DNA of 64,000 bases from Candidatus Nanohaloarchaea archaeon (GCA_014297435.1 JACOQA010000003.1:124001-188000), one strand, 5' to 3'. Counted from the stretch's first letter, positions 38,693 to 48,685 are shown. Translations and numbers: made by a program. Notes: generated by a model from the sequence alone, not told the origin.

Positions 38693-39619
38693 ATGAACTG
38701 GACTGCTGATGATTTACCGGATTTGAAAAGCAAGAAAATCATAGTTACAGGTGCGAACTCAGGACTTGGATTTGAGGCAGCTAAAGAGTTTGTCCTGAAA
38801 GGCGCAACAGTTATTATGGCATGTAGAAACATGGAAAAAGCTGAGGAAGCTGCTGAAGAGATCAAATCCGAAGATCTCGAAGGCTCACTCGACGTTTTGG
38901 AGCTTGATCTTGCCTCACTTAAATCTATCGAAAGCTTTGCCGAAGAATACAGAAAGAATCATAATGAACTCCATGTTCTCTGCAACAACGCCGGTGTTAT
39001 GGCTATTCCTCGAAAGGAGACTGAGAATGGTTTCGAGTACCAGTTCGGAGTTAACCACTTAGGGCATTTTGCGTTGACATCTGAGCTAGTAGAATTGCTT
39101 GAAAAAACAGAGGGCGAGACAAGAGTGGTGAATCAGAGCTCCGGGCTTCATGAGAGCGGAAGCCTTGACTTTGATGACTTGATGCTTGAAGACAATTACG
39201 ATAAGTGGAAGGCTTACGGCAACTCGAAACTTGCGAACATTCTGTTCACTAAAGAGCTTGATAGAAGACTAAAGGAAAACGATCTGAATATTCGATCAGT
39301 TGCTTGCCATCCCGGATATGCCTCCACCAATCTTCAATATAAGGGACCGGAAGAGAGCGGAAGCAGATTAAGGTTGCTGGGAATGAAAGTAGCTAACAGT
39401 TTGTTCGCTCAGAGCGCGGCTAAAGGAGCTCTACCTATGCTTTATGCATCTACATCGCCTGATGTTCAAGGCGGCGAGTATATCGGACCTGGAGGCTTCA
39501 GGAATATGAGAGGTTATCCTGAGAAACAACAGCCTTCAAATGAAGCTCGAGACCTAGAAGTAGCAGAAAAACTTTGGAATAGATCTGAAGACTTGACAGG
39601 AAAGAGCTTCAATATTTAG
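38693..39619 (+). CDS. Short-chain dehydrogenase/reductase
   Basis: IIVTGANSGLGFEAAKEF, NNAGVM, YGNSKLAN. Confidence 0.92.
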   Translation: MNWTADDLPDLKSKKIIVTGANSGLGFEAAKEFVLKGATVIMACRNMEKAEEAAEEIKSEDLEGSLDVLELDLASLKSIESFAEEYRKNHNELHVLCNNAGVMAIPRKETENGFEYQFGVNHLGHFALTSELVELLEKTEGETRVVNQSSGLHESGSLDFDDLMLEDNYDKWKAYGNSKLANILFTKELDRRLKENDLNIRSVACHPGYASTNLQYKGPEESGSRLRLLGMKVANSLFAQSAAKGALPMLYASTSPDVQGGEYIGPGGFRNMRGYPEKQQPSNEARDLEVAEKLWNRSEDLTGKSFNI

Positions 39620-39690
39620 ATACGTACCCCTAATTTTCTTACTTTAGTTCTCAGACAATAAACAAGTAATATGTAGAACAGGACACGGCT

Positions 39691-40239
39691 TTAGTACAAG
39701 CCTCCCTGTAGACTTGATTCTACGGTTTCCTCCAACCGATTGTAAGCATTTTCATCTACAGGATGTTCCTTAGGATCCAGACCCCGTGAAATAGGAAGGA
39801 AAATCTGTTCAACTACGTTTTTGGCGGCATTTTCAGCTTCCTCGACTTTTTCTACAGCTTGCTCTACCTCTTCAACCCTGCGCATATCACCTAGTTCCGC
39901 CATCAAACATTTGGTCTGGACTACAGACATGTTTTCAGGCTCTCCGAGAGCAGAGTAGGCTTCTCCAACCGGAATACCGGATTCTGTTAAATAATTCTTT
40001 TGATCTAGCTCGTCCTGAAGGTTCTCATATGCATCAACTGCCTTCCCCAAATTCTGATCCGAGTAATCTCCTTCATTTATGCCATATGGAAGATCTTCTA
40101 GCTCTCCTACCATCGATCTCAAGCTCTCAGCTTTATGCTGGTTCAGAGGTTCAAGTTCGTCAATAGCAGTATATAGATTGTCTATTGCGGCTTCTGCACC
40201 GGTTTTGGTATAACCCGGAAGGGCGATCATTGAGCTCAC
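39691..40239 (-). CDS. Hypothetical protein
   Basis: 182 aa ORF. Confidence 0.5.
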   Translation of the reverse strand: MSSMIALPGYTKTGAEAAIDNLYTAIDELEPLNQHKAESLRSMVGELEDLPYGINEGDYSDQNLGKAVDAYENLQDELDQKNYLTESGIPVGEAYSALGEPENMSVVQTKCLMAELGDMRRVEEVEQAVEKVEEAENAAKNVVEQIFLPISRGLDPKEHPVDENAYNRLEETVESSLQGGLY

Positions 40240-40288
40240 ACATTAGATTGTTACTCTAGAGTTATAAACGTATTGTTTCTCCCTTCAA

Positions 40289-40696
40289 TCAGAATATAAC
40301 TTCCGACCTCAACCTTTCTCTCAACTCTTTCATGTCAAGAGGAAGCTCCGTAGGATCCAAGAATATTATATCCTCAATTACACGACCCATACACTCTGCC
40401 TGAAGATAACGTTGAACTTTGCTTTTCCTGTCGCCAGGAGAAAGATTGGTTTCAACCTCATAGATGTGTGCTGTATCCGCATCGATGACATCAACAATCC
40501 ATCCGTTCGGAACCTCAACTTCTGTCCTTACTTCGTGTCCTTCTTCCGCTAGAATGTTGTAGATCGCGGACTTGACCATGAAATGGCGGTACTCGTCGCC
40601 GTGCCTGTTGACACCCGATTTCTTGTTCCACTCCTTGTGACCGCCGCATTTCTCTATTATACCCATCTTCTGTTTGAACAGTTCTTTCTTATTCAC
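40289..40696 (-). CDS. Putative PD-(D/E)xK-like nuclease-fold protein
   Basis: HFMVKSAIYNILAEEGHEVRTEVEVPNGWIVDVIDADTAHIYEVETNL. Confidence 0.5.
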   Translation of the reverse strand: MNKKELFKQKMGIIEKCGGHKEWNKKSGVNRHGDEYRHFMVKSAIYNILAEEGHEVRTEVEVPNGWIVDVIDADTAHIYEVETNLSPGDRKSKVQRYLQAECMGRVIEDIIFLDPTELPLDMKELRERLRSEVIF

Positions 40697-40752
40697 CGGT
40701 TACTCCTCTAAGAAAAAATTGGCAGGGATGCTTAACAGAGTAAAGGTTTTTC

Positions 40753-41097
40753 TCAGTTAGCGGCATCAGCTGTAACGTTTAACTCTTGCGAATTTTCAGG
40801 TATCTCAACATCTATACTGAAACGTCTTCTTTCACCCTGTTTCATGTTCGCAGTCTCAGAAAACTCGCCAAGCACCACCTCATTTGAGTCAAGGAACTGA
40901 GCAGTAACCTCAACCTCTCCAGCCGAACCGTTGTTGAGAACGGTTGCGGTAACTGTCGCATCGTTCCCTATAAGGCTCTCTAAGGTTCCCTGTTCGAGAC
41001 TAGAGCTTTCAACAATAGGATCTGGAACCGTTGCACCGCATCCAGCAGCCACGACAGGTAAAGCTAAAGCCAGTAAAACACCGATCTGCGTTTCCAT
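40753..41097 (-). CDS. Predicted secreted lipoprotein
   Basis: LLALALPVVAAGCGATV lipobox. Confidence 0.6.
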   Translation of the reverse strand: METQIGVLLALALPVVAAGCGATVPDPIVESSSLEQGTLESLIGNDATVTATVLNNGSAGEVEVTAQFLDSNEVVLGEFSETANMKQGERRRFSIDVEIPENSQELNVTADAAN

Positions 41098-41210
41098 ATC
41101 CTGTTAACAGAGCCTACATAAAAATTGATTATTCCACTAAATAACATATTCTCGAGAGGTAGAGAAAGCAGGTTTCTTAAGAGTTAGAACCACTGGTTTC
41201 TATAGAGTTC

Positions 41211-41370
41211 AGCCCCCTGGTGTAGTGGCCAAACCAAACTGATACTCCGGTTTGGGGTAATTCATAGCGGCCTTTGGAACCTCAAGTTCTAGCTGAACGG
41301 GGATTAAGAAGATCTCTTGGTCTTCGATCGAAGATAGCCGCTGACCCAGGTTCGAATCCTGGGGGGGCTA
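41211..41370 (+). tRNA. tRNA-Gln(UUG) with two apparent introns (D-loop region and 37/38)
   Basis: AGCCCCC...GGGGGCTA; AGTGGCCAA | ~27-nt insert | TTCAT; anticodon stem GCGGC CTTTGG | 58-nt insert | A GCCGC; GGTTCGAATCC. Mature form resembles the tRNA-Gln(CUG) at 38550. Confidence 0.85.
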
Positions 41371-41432
41371 TAAACTATCAGTTAGATTACCATGGTCAAT
41401 AATGATGTAATAGTTACCACGAATTTTCTCAC

Positions 41433-42140
41433 ATGGAAATCTTGAATTTACTTCTTTCTGCCAAACTTCTGACATTAGCAGGTGCTATAGTAACTTTAAG
41501 CATATATTACCAGAGAAGATTCACAACAAGAAGTAGAATAGCGGATGCATTCCTACAGGAAGTGGGGAAAAATAGAGAAGGCATCAAAAACCTGAAACCC
41601 CATCTCAAACAGGCAAACATAACTCATGAAAAGCAAGTTCCTCTTCCTGGAAAATTTGATTATCTGCCTGATGGGACTAAACTGCAGCGAACCGTTCCTG
41701 CATACTGGTTTCCAAAATACGAGAAAGGAGATATACCTCCTTCTTCTCGAATTTCAACCGCTGTATATAACGGGAACGCCTCTGAAATAACTCGATTCAG
41801 AAAATCAACCACCAATAAGCTGATAGACTATTACTACGATATAGAATTCATCAAATCACTTATAGACAGATTGCATAAAGGTGAAGAACTAGCTCCTGCC
41901 GCCTATGGAGTTTTACCAACCAAAATCAACGACCTCACTCAAATAGAAGACTTGGAAAAGCTCTTGAAAACTGAGAAACGACGATTCCCTCGCTTACAGC
42001 GTCTGTTAAGAATCAGTAAGAGCAGATTAACTTCAAAGATTCCGGAACTCCATAGATTCCAGCCAAACAACCGCATTAATAGTGATAGCGAGAACCTCAG
42101 AGAGTCACACATTCTCTTTCAGAAAACCGATAGATTCTAA
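41433..42140 (+). CDS. Membrane-anchored hypothetical protein
   Basis: 235 aa, N-terminal hydrophobic segment. Confidence 0.5.
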   Translation: MEILNLLLSAKLLTLAGAIVTLSIYYQRRFTTRSRIADAFLQEVGKNREGIKNLKPHLKQANITHEKQVPLPGKFDYLPDGTKLQRTVPAYWFPKYEKGDIPPSSRISTAVYNGNASEITRFRKSTTNKLIDYYYDIEFIKSLIDRLHKGEELAPAAYGVLPTKINDLTQIEDLEKLLKTEKRRFPRLQRLLRISKSRLTSKIPELHRFQPNNRINSDSENLRESHILFQKTDRF

Positions 42141-42195
42141 GACCTCCACTATATAACTCGGAGTTCGGTGACCGATTCGGTGCAAGTTAAAGCTA

Positions 42196-43515
42196 ATGGT
42201 CGCACCCGTTCCCAACACGATGGCAGCAGGCGACCCTAACGACTTCGACGAAAAACTGGCAAGCTCAATACAGAAGATAAAGACCTCCGACCAAATAAGC
42301 GAACACAACAAAGATGTTCTACTCGACTTCCACCAATTTCTAGAAGAAGACGGCTTATCTACAGGAAGAATTGAAAGGCCTCTTACTATCTGGAGAATTA
42401 TACTGGTTCAGGGAAAAGAAGATTTCAAGCTAGATGAACCAGCAGAAGAAGACATCAAACGAGTAGCAAAGAAGATCACGAACGGCGATCGAGAAGATGA
42501 AGACTTAATAGACGGAAAAGACAGAATTAAAGAAATGTCCGTAGGAACGCAAAGAGAGTATCTAAAAGCTGTAAGAAAACTTGTTACAGGATACCTTGAG
42601 GATCGTAAAAGCAACTTCAAAGGTGAAAACCTGATTAACTTCACTCTTCCAAGCGAAGAAAAGCTACTGGAACCAGAAAAACTGCCACGCCCAGAACATA
42701 TAGAACAAATGCTGAATAATGTAGAGAGCCTGAAGGTTAGAAACAAGGCTCTCATAATGACTCTATGGGGTTCAGGTGGAAGAATATCGGAAGTGCTTAG
42801 CCTGAAATGGAAAGATGTTAACCTCTCAGACCAAGGCGGAATACTTCACTTCAGAGATACAAAGAGAGGCGGCAAGAACAAGAAAACACATCGAAAAGTC
42901 CCTCTACTCGAAGGATATATTTACCTCCAACAGCTAAGAAACCATCACGAAGACGCAGATGACCCAGAAGGATTTGTATTCCAGAACAGCCAGACAGGCG
43001 AACAACTCAAATCCTCAGCAGTCCGCAGACTACTTAATAGAATCCAAGAGAGGACAGAAATGCCTGAAGAAATACGGACTAATCCGCACGCTATCCGTAA
43101 AGGTAAAGCTCGATACCTAGCGATGAAGGGATGGGAATACACCGACCTGTGTAAATTCTTCGGCTGGGAACTTGGAAGCTCAGTGCCAAAACGCTACATT
43201 AGACTCGCTGACGGAGACCTACAAATGAGAGCCAAAAAATTCTCCCGCAACCACAGAGTAGAGGAAGAAGAACTCAAAGAAGGCTACCACTTCGAACCCG
43301 TAAAGTGCCCTAGTTGCGGAGAACTACAGAGATGGGACAACAACACCTGCGAATGTGGAGAAGAGCTTACGGAAAGTGCCTACTTCGACCATGTCCGCAT
43401 CGAAGAAACCACGCAGAAACTGCAGGCAGAAATTATCAAAGACCAGGTAGGACTCGACGACGAGCAAATAAATGAAAAGGCGAAGGAACTGGTCAAGGAG
43501 GCGAAGACACTGTAA
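42196..43515 (+). CDS. Tyrosine recombinase with C-terminal zinc ribbon
   Basis: GGRISEVLSLKWKDV, NPHAIRKGKARYLA, FFGWELGSSVPKRYIRLAD, then CPSCGELQRWDNNTCECGEE. Confidence 0.9.
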   Translation: MVAPVPNTMAAGDPNDFDEKLASSIQKIKTSDQISEHNKDVLLDFHQFLEEDGLSTGRIERPLTIWRIILVQGKEDFKLDEPAEEDIKRVAKKITNGDREDEDLIDGKDRIKEMSVGTQREYLKAVRKLVTGYLEDRKSNFKGENLINFTLPSEEKLLEPEKLPRPEHIEQMLNNVESLKVRNKALIMTLWGSGGRISEVLSLKWKDVNLSDQGGILHFRDTKRGGKNKKTHRKVPLLEGYIYLQQLRNHHEDADDPEGFVFQNSQTGEQLKSSAVRRLLNRIQERTEMPEEIRTNPHAIRKGKARYLAMKGWEYTDLCKFFGWELGSSVPKRYIRLADGDLQMRAKKFSRNHRVEEEELKEGYHFEPVKCPSCGELQRWDNNTCECGEELTESAYFDHVRIEETTQKLQAEIIKDQVGLDDEQINEKAKELVKEAKTL

Positions 43516-43572
43516 GTAGATAATAGTGCGATAATCCAAAGCTATTTGCTACTACCGACCAAACTACAACCT

Positions 43573-45027
43573 ATGCCTGACACAAACATCCCTACCGAGA
43601 TTATACTGGAATTCTTGGAAGAGCAAGACTCTGAAATACGAGAGCGATACCAGAAATTTCGTGAAACAGAGTTAGCAGACGACGAAATCAAAATGACTGC
43701 TCTCGATAGAATAGGGACAGGCGAAGAAAAAGAACTATTTCCATTCCTGCTAAATACAGAAATTGGTATTCAGCAGTTTCAAGCGAGAAACTTTGAACTC
43801 ATACCGACGGATTTCCTCTATTCCACAGGACTTTGCTTCTTCATATCAACCCTTGAAGACCACACCATAGTTAGCCCTAACGGAGAAGAACTAAATAGAA
43901 GCCTATCAGACTTATACGGAGCAGAAATAATCTCCGACCCAGAAGATTTCTGGAATGTCTACTACGAAATGGAAGTCGCAAACACGCTTGTAAATGGAGG
44001 ACTTAAGGCATACCCTATCGATGAAACTGCTGTAGAAGGAAATGGTGCGGATGTCCTGGTGAGAGAAAACGGAAGAGAGTTCTGGGTAGAATGCAAGAAC
44101 AAAAGGAAATCAACACCTCACGAGTGGGATTTGGAAAGGTTAAGCAAGGAAGTAGCGGATTCTGTATGGAGAGACCACGACCTGCTTTCAAAAATTGGAG
44201 AAGACAGTTTTGCGGTTAAAATATCTGGCTCGGACGATTTTTCCGACGAAATCTTAAACAACCAACAGAATCGGCAGAAGTTCATCGAACTCGCAAGCGA
44301 AAAAGTCTCAAATCTGATTGAAAATAGAAAATCAGATACTAAAATAGAATTCAAAGGATTCTCCCTCAAAATAGAGCTTATAGATTACTATGAGGGACGC
44401 TATAAAGTGGTGCTTGAGTCTGAACAAATGGAAGCTCTAAATAATAGAGGTAAGGTAGAAAAGGTCGTCAATCCTTTCCAGCACTTGGATTTCAACCCAG
44501 ATGTTTTGGACGGAAACGGGCACGCCTATCCTTATATGGAAAAAACGGATAATGGAGAGGCTGTAGAAATATTCAACGCCTGTGCTTTCGTCCTTGATAT
44601 CCCGTGGGATATACCATATCACCGCTGGGTCTACTCCACAATCAAAGATGTTAGAAAGCAGCACTCCGACCATTCTAACCTAATTATTTTCACGAAGATT
44701 CCTACTGGAGTGGTGAAGCAAATGATGAGGGAAGACGCTTCAGAACCTAATCATAATGGAGACATAGTCAAGAAGTGGGAAAGGCTTGAAGAAAAGATTA
44801 TAGGCATATTTGGTCAAACTGACAGAGTTAAAGCCGTAGTTCTTACAACAGATATTGTTCAAGTAAGAGGGAAAAGTCAAAATCTCAGGAATCCTGTGAA
44901 ACCTATCTACAATAGAAATGTTAAAGACCAGATACCAGACAAATTAGTTGAGATTTTGGATGACAAGCCTCAGATAGAGAATACATTAAGAAACGCTAAG
45001 CTCGATGGTATACCTAAAGAGCGTTAA
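43573..45027 (+). CDS. Putative PD-(D/E)xK nuclease-domain protein
   Basis: MEVANTLVNGGLKAYPIDETAVEGNGADVLVRENGREFWVECKNKRKST; ATG at 43573. Confidence 0.55.
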   Translation: MPDTNIPTEIILEFLEEQDSEIRERYQKFRETELADDEIKMTALDRIGTGEEKELFPFLLNTEIGIQQFQARNFELIPTDFLYSTGLCFFISTLEDHTIVSPNGEELNRSLSDLYGAEIISDPEDFWNVYYEMEVANTLVNGGLKAYPIDETAVEGNGADVLVRENGREFWVECKNKRKSTPHEWDLERLSKEVADSVWRDHDLLSKIGEDSFAVKISGSDDFSDEILNNQQNRQKFIELASEKVSNLIENRKSDTKIEFKGFSLKIELIDYYEGRYKVVLESEQMEALNNRGKVEKVVNPFQHLDFNPDVLDGNGHAYPYMEKTDNGEAVEIFNACAFVLDIPWDIPYHRWVYSTIKDVRKQHSDHSNLIIFTKIPTGVVKQMMREDASEPNHNGDIVKKWERLEEKIIGIFGQTDRVKAVVLTTDIVQVRGKSQNLRNPVKPIYNRNVKDQIPDKLVEILDDKPQIENTLRNAKLDGIPKER

Positions 45028-45257
45028 ATTATGTCATAGATGTCGATCCCCCATTTCTCACATTTTTTCTTTAATTCCGTGGCCTGTTTACGGACTTCCT
45101 TTTCCTTTTCCTTTCGAAGCTGTCTGTGCCTGTCCATCTCCTCGACAGCAGTATGATATGCTTCTCCGACCTGCTTATTGCCCAGGTTGTTCTTCTCCAG
45201 CAGCTTCTTGTCGGTCTTGGTGATGTGGATGCTTGTTGTGCCTGTGTCAAAGCCCAT
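45024..45257 (-). CDS. Small charged protein of unknown function
   Basis: 77 aa ORF, coiled-coil-like. Confidence 0.45.
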   Translation of the reverse strand: MGFDTGTTSIHITKTDKKLLEKNNLGNKQVGEAYHTAVEEMDRHRQLRKEKEKEVRKQATELKKKCEKWGIDIYDII

Positions 45258-45494
45258 AGAAAGTCAGACCGTATATTAGGCCTTAAACCTAATGGGTTGA
45301 AACAGAAAAACCAATTTTAGAAAACTCCTTTCAGCCAAATGCCTGGAAAAGCTACAGAAGAAAGGTTGAAACTGCTACAATTACCAAGGTAGATACACTG
45401 AAAGAGGGTAGAAAACTGCGAACCTAATACCTTCCGAAGCTCCAGACCTAATAGAATCACGGTTTCCCGTAAACAGTTCTATGCTTCAGCTAGT

Positions 45495-46883
45495 TCAAGA
45501 TACTTTCTCGTACGAACCTATTCCTGCTTCTGCTGCTATGTCTAATCCTTCGTTGTCGCTGGTCATGAATAGTCTGCCCTGTGAATTGTATTCTATCCAT
45601 TTTCTGTCGAAGATGTAGGTGTCGAGTTCTTCTCTTACTTCTCTGGCTTCTGCCATCACATCGTGGTCTTCCATCATTTCTTCTACTTCATCTTCGCTCG
45701 GGCTGCCGACTTCGACATCTTCTGCATACCAGCCTTCAGAACTCATATCAGTTTTCATAGACTGTCTGATGTAGCTTTCAGTATATTCGTCTTCCATCCC
45801 TTCTGCTACTGTTTCTCTCAAGACATCGGCAGCTTCAAGCTTCATCAAGGCAGGTATAGCGTTGTCGTTGACATGGTATGAGCCTTCTATTTCAGAGAAA
45901 GTGTCTTCTATCTCTGGTGCTAACTTGACAGCTTGGTTGATTGTCTGTTCTGCGTATTCTTCTGGTGTGAGGTTGTAGTCGAATGCTTCCAGAAGTTCTT
46001 CTCCGAGTTGTTCAGCTTTTCCTCTGTATTCGTCTATGTGCTGGTTGATATGGTTTAGTCTCTTTTCTTTCATCCATCTGGGTGCGTCATGGTCTGATTC
46101 TGCCCAGGGCATTCCACTTTCTGTTGTTACAGGTTCTTTTTCCAGAATACGGTCTTCATCCTTTCTTGCGATATTATCCATTAAGTCCGGGACTTCATTC
46201 CATTCTTCCATGTCTGCGTGGAATGGTGCTACTGCTCTTGCTATGTCTGTTCCTGTGGTTCTTTGTATGTATTCGTTGCTGAATTCTGCACTTCTTACGG
46301 ACTCATTTCTTTTGTTTCGAATTATTTCTCGGTAGAACTGTTCTGTTCCTGGTTCTACATCGAATGTTGGTATGTTTTCGTTTCGGTTTAGCCAGGCTTC
46401 TATTGGTCCTTCTGGAATGGATTCTACGGTTTCTGCTGGCATATTGACTCGGAGCATGTGGTTCTGGTCATCGTGCCTATAGTCTACGGTGAACCCTGTG
46501 ATTGACATTTCTTCAGGTCGTGAAGCGTATTTTTCTGCTATTGTAGTGTGGTCTGCTACTTCTTCGGCTATCTCTTTTAGGAATGGTTGGACTCTTTGTG
46601 GTGGTCCGTCTTCCCATTCTTCTTCTGACCATTCTTCGTTCCAGTCGAGGTCTGGGTCTGCTGCTTTCACATCGCCCAGCATTTTTCGGATGTGGGCTTT
46701 CATCAATCTGTCTTTTTCTTGTTCTGGATTTTCAAGACTATTACGCCGAGCTTGAACTGCGTTAACTGTGTTGTCTAAGTTTTGTGAGAACTTGTCGTCT
46801 GACATTAGTCGATGCCAGCTTGGGTGCTGTTCTAACGGCTGGAAGTAGCCGTTTATGTCTTCTCTCGTTAAATCCAGAATCAT
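45495..46883 (-). CDS. Large acidic hypothetical protein
   Basis: 462 aa ORF with no motif I recognise. Confidence 0.55.
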   Translation of the reverse strand: MILDLTREDINGYFQPLEQHPSWHRLMSDDKFSQNLDNTVNAVQARRNSLENPEQEKDRLMKAHIRKMLGDVKAADPDLDWNEEWSEEEWEDGPPQRVQPFLKEIAEEVADHTTIAEKYASRPEEMSITGFTVDYRHDDQNHMLRVNMPAETVESIPEGPIEAWLNRNENIPTFDVEPGTEQFYREIIRNKRNESVRSAEFSNEYIQRTTGTDIARAVAPFHADMEEWNEVPDLMDNIARKDEDRILEKEPVTTESGMPWAESDHDAPRWMKEKRLNHINQHIDEYRGKAEQLGEELLEAFDYNLTPEEYAEQTINQAVKLAPEIEDTFSEIEGSYHVNDNAIPALMKLEAADVLRETVAEGMEDEYTESYIRQSMKTDMSSEGWYAEDVEVGSPSEDEVEEMMEDHDVMAEAREVREELDTYIFDRKWIEYNSQGRLFMTSDNEGLDIAAEAGIGSYEKVS

Positions 46884-46941
46884 CTTTCTTCACCTTATTT
46901 TTTGTTGTGGAGAGTGATTACTACTTGTTCAATTCTCTGCA

Positions 46942-47502
46942 TTATTCTCCTACAGTCCAAGACCTTTCTCCTGTAACTTCTTCCCGTGCATCTTTAACAC
47001 TCATTCCTTCTTCAACAAGTTCCATAATCTCTCGATGTTCTGGGTTGATGTCTATGTCCGGGCTTGGAAGTTCGATGCCGTGTTCTTCGTAAGCTGCTTT
47101 TCTCACATCAAGGTATCTTCTCTTGGCATCGTATGCATTTTCGGTATCAGGCCAGTCGTTTTCTGTAAAGTCTTCCATTACTTGTCTCTCTGGGTCTTCA
47201 TCCCCTGCTGTTACTGGTCTTTGCCCAGCAAGGAACTCTGCTCCTGAGTCGTATCCATGTTCCTCAAGCAGTTCTCCGAACTCGTCAATTACATCGTGTT
47301 CTTGAAGCTGCTCACTAACTTCGTCCAAAGCTTCATCGAGTTCTTCGTAAACCTCTTTAGCCTTTTCGGCAGGTCTTTTGACATGTTCTTCATCAACTTC
47401 TCCTTCATCATACATCTCAAGACGGCTTTCAACTTCACCTGTATAGAACTCTAATTCATCTGCTGTTTCGTCCAAGTATTCTTGTTCAACGAAGTCTGCC
47501 AT
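46942..47502 (-). CDS. Acidic hypothetical protein
   Basis: 186 aa ORF; C-terminal EHREIMELVEEGMSVKDAREEV helix-turn-helix-like. Confidence 0.5.
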   Translation of the reverse strand: MADFVEQEYLDETADELEFYTGEVESRLEMYDEGEVDEEHVKRPAEKAKEVYEELDEALDEVSEQLQEHDVIDEFGELLEEHGYDSGAEFLAGQRPVTAGDEDPERQVMEDFTENDWPDTENAYDAKRRYLDVRKAAYEEHGIELPSPDIDINPEHREIMELVEEGMSVKDAREEVTGERSWTVGE

Positions 47503-47865
47503 ATTGTGACTTTAAAGTGGCAAAATCTTTTAAGTGCTTCCCTACGAAAGGGAGTTCTTCTGTAACTTTATAATGAAAACAGGAGAGAAAACACCTGTGA
47601 GGCTCTGAAAAGAGCTTTTTGGAGAATGATAATTATGTTAGAAGAATTAATCCAAAATACAGAACGAGTTGTTTCTGAAAGCCAAAGTGGCTTGATCCTC
47701 ATCAAAGCATTCTACTTGCTCGAAATAACTCATAAACTCTAATTTTAACCAAAAAATTTAAACGTTATCTTGAGGTGGCAACATAAACGGATCTTGGAGT
47801 CAATTCTCCTAGCTCAACAGCTAGAGTAACTCATTTGTATAAAGATTCCAAACCCGAAATAGTTT

Positions 47866-48147
47866 ATGACAGAAGTACGTGCATCACACATCCTTGTAGA
47901 TAACGAAGAACACGCCAAGCAGCTAAAACTGAAGATTGACAGGGACGAAGCCAGTTTTGAAGATCTGGCGAAAGAACATTCCGACTGCCCTTCAAGCGAG
48001 AAAGGTGGCGACCTAGGCTTCTTCGGAAGAGGGAAGATGGCGAAACCCTTCGAAAGAAAAGCATTCGAGCTTGACGAAGGAGAAATTTCCGATCCTGTAG
48101 AGACCCAGTTCGGATGGCACCTCATTAAGAAGACCGGGGAGAAATAA
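47866..48147 (+). CDS. Parvulin-type peptidyl-prolyl isomerase
   Basis: VRASHILVDNEEHAKQLKLKI...HSDCPSSEKGGDLGFFGRGKMAKPFERKAFELDEGEISDPVETQFGWHLIK. Confidence 0.95.
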   Translation: MTEVRASHILVDNEEHAKQLKLKIDRDEASFEDLAKEHSDCPSSEKGGDLGFFGRGKMAKPFERKAFELDEGEISDPVETQFGWHLIKKTGEK

Positions 48148-48199
48148 ACCCGGTCCACCTTTATAAAATTTAACAGAGATTCATGGAGTACGGGTTATC

Positions 48200-48685
48200 A
48201 TGTCTGAAACACAGGAAGTTGTAAGGATCGCCAGAACCGGAATCGACGGCACCAAGCCTGTCGGAAAAGCACTGACAGGACTAAAAGGAGTAGGTGACAT
48301 GTACGCTAACGCAGTCGCCGAGAACCTTGACGTCGACGAAGATCAGAAAATGGGAGACCTATCTGAAGAAAAAATTGACGAAATTGAAGAAATGCTAAAG
48401 AACCCTGACCAGTTAGAACTACCAAACTGGATCAGGAACAGAAGAAAAGAAAGAGAAACTGGCGAAAACAACCACCTTATTGAGTCTGACCTTGAACTGA
48501 AAGAAGAGTTCGATATCAGAAGGATGAAGGAGATTGAATCCTACAAAGGTTGGAGACACCAAAACGGACTTCCTGTACGCGGACAGAAGACAAAATCCTC
48601 ATTCAGATCCGGTTCAAAGATCGGAGTCTCACGTGCAAGACTTCAGGAAGAAGCCTCAGAGGGAGGCGGCGGAGACGAGGAATAG
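48200..48685 (+). CDS. rps13: Ribosomal protein S13
   Basis: VRIARTGIDGTKPVGKALTGLKGVG...SYKGWRHQNGLPVRGQKTKSSFRSG. Confidence 0.95.
   Translation: MSETQEVVRIARTGIDGTKPVGKALTGLKGVGDMYANAVAENLDVDEDQKMGDLSEEKIDEIEEMLKNPDQLELPNWIRNRRKERETGENNHLIESDLELKEEFDIRRMKEIESYKGWRHQNGLPVRGQKTKSSFRSGSKIGVSRARLQEEASEGGGGDEE

Larger units (their letters stand above)
41371..47760. mobile_element. Putative integrated island next to tRNA-Gln(UUG)
   Basis: tRNA gene followed by tyrosine recombinase, nuclease-like gene and several hypotheticals, ending before conserved ppi/rps13 genes; no att repeat recognised. Confidence 0.45.

Noticed and set aside
39691-41097. Three minus-strand genes as left part of the second island
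   Set aside because: They lie on the other side of the tRNA-Gln(UUG) gene from the recombinase; no evidence linking them to it
41211-41370. tRNA-Gln(UUG) disrupted by element insertion rather than introns
   Set aside because: Both inserts are short, fold internally, and their removal restores a normal tRNA; the 37/38 site matches bulge-helix-bulge geometry
47560-47640. Box C/D-like sRNA (TAATGAAAACAGG...CTCTGA)
   Set aside because: C box is degenerate and only one D-like box is present; could equally be hairpins near an island boundary
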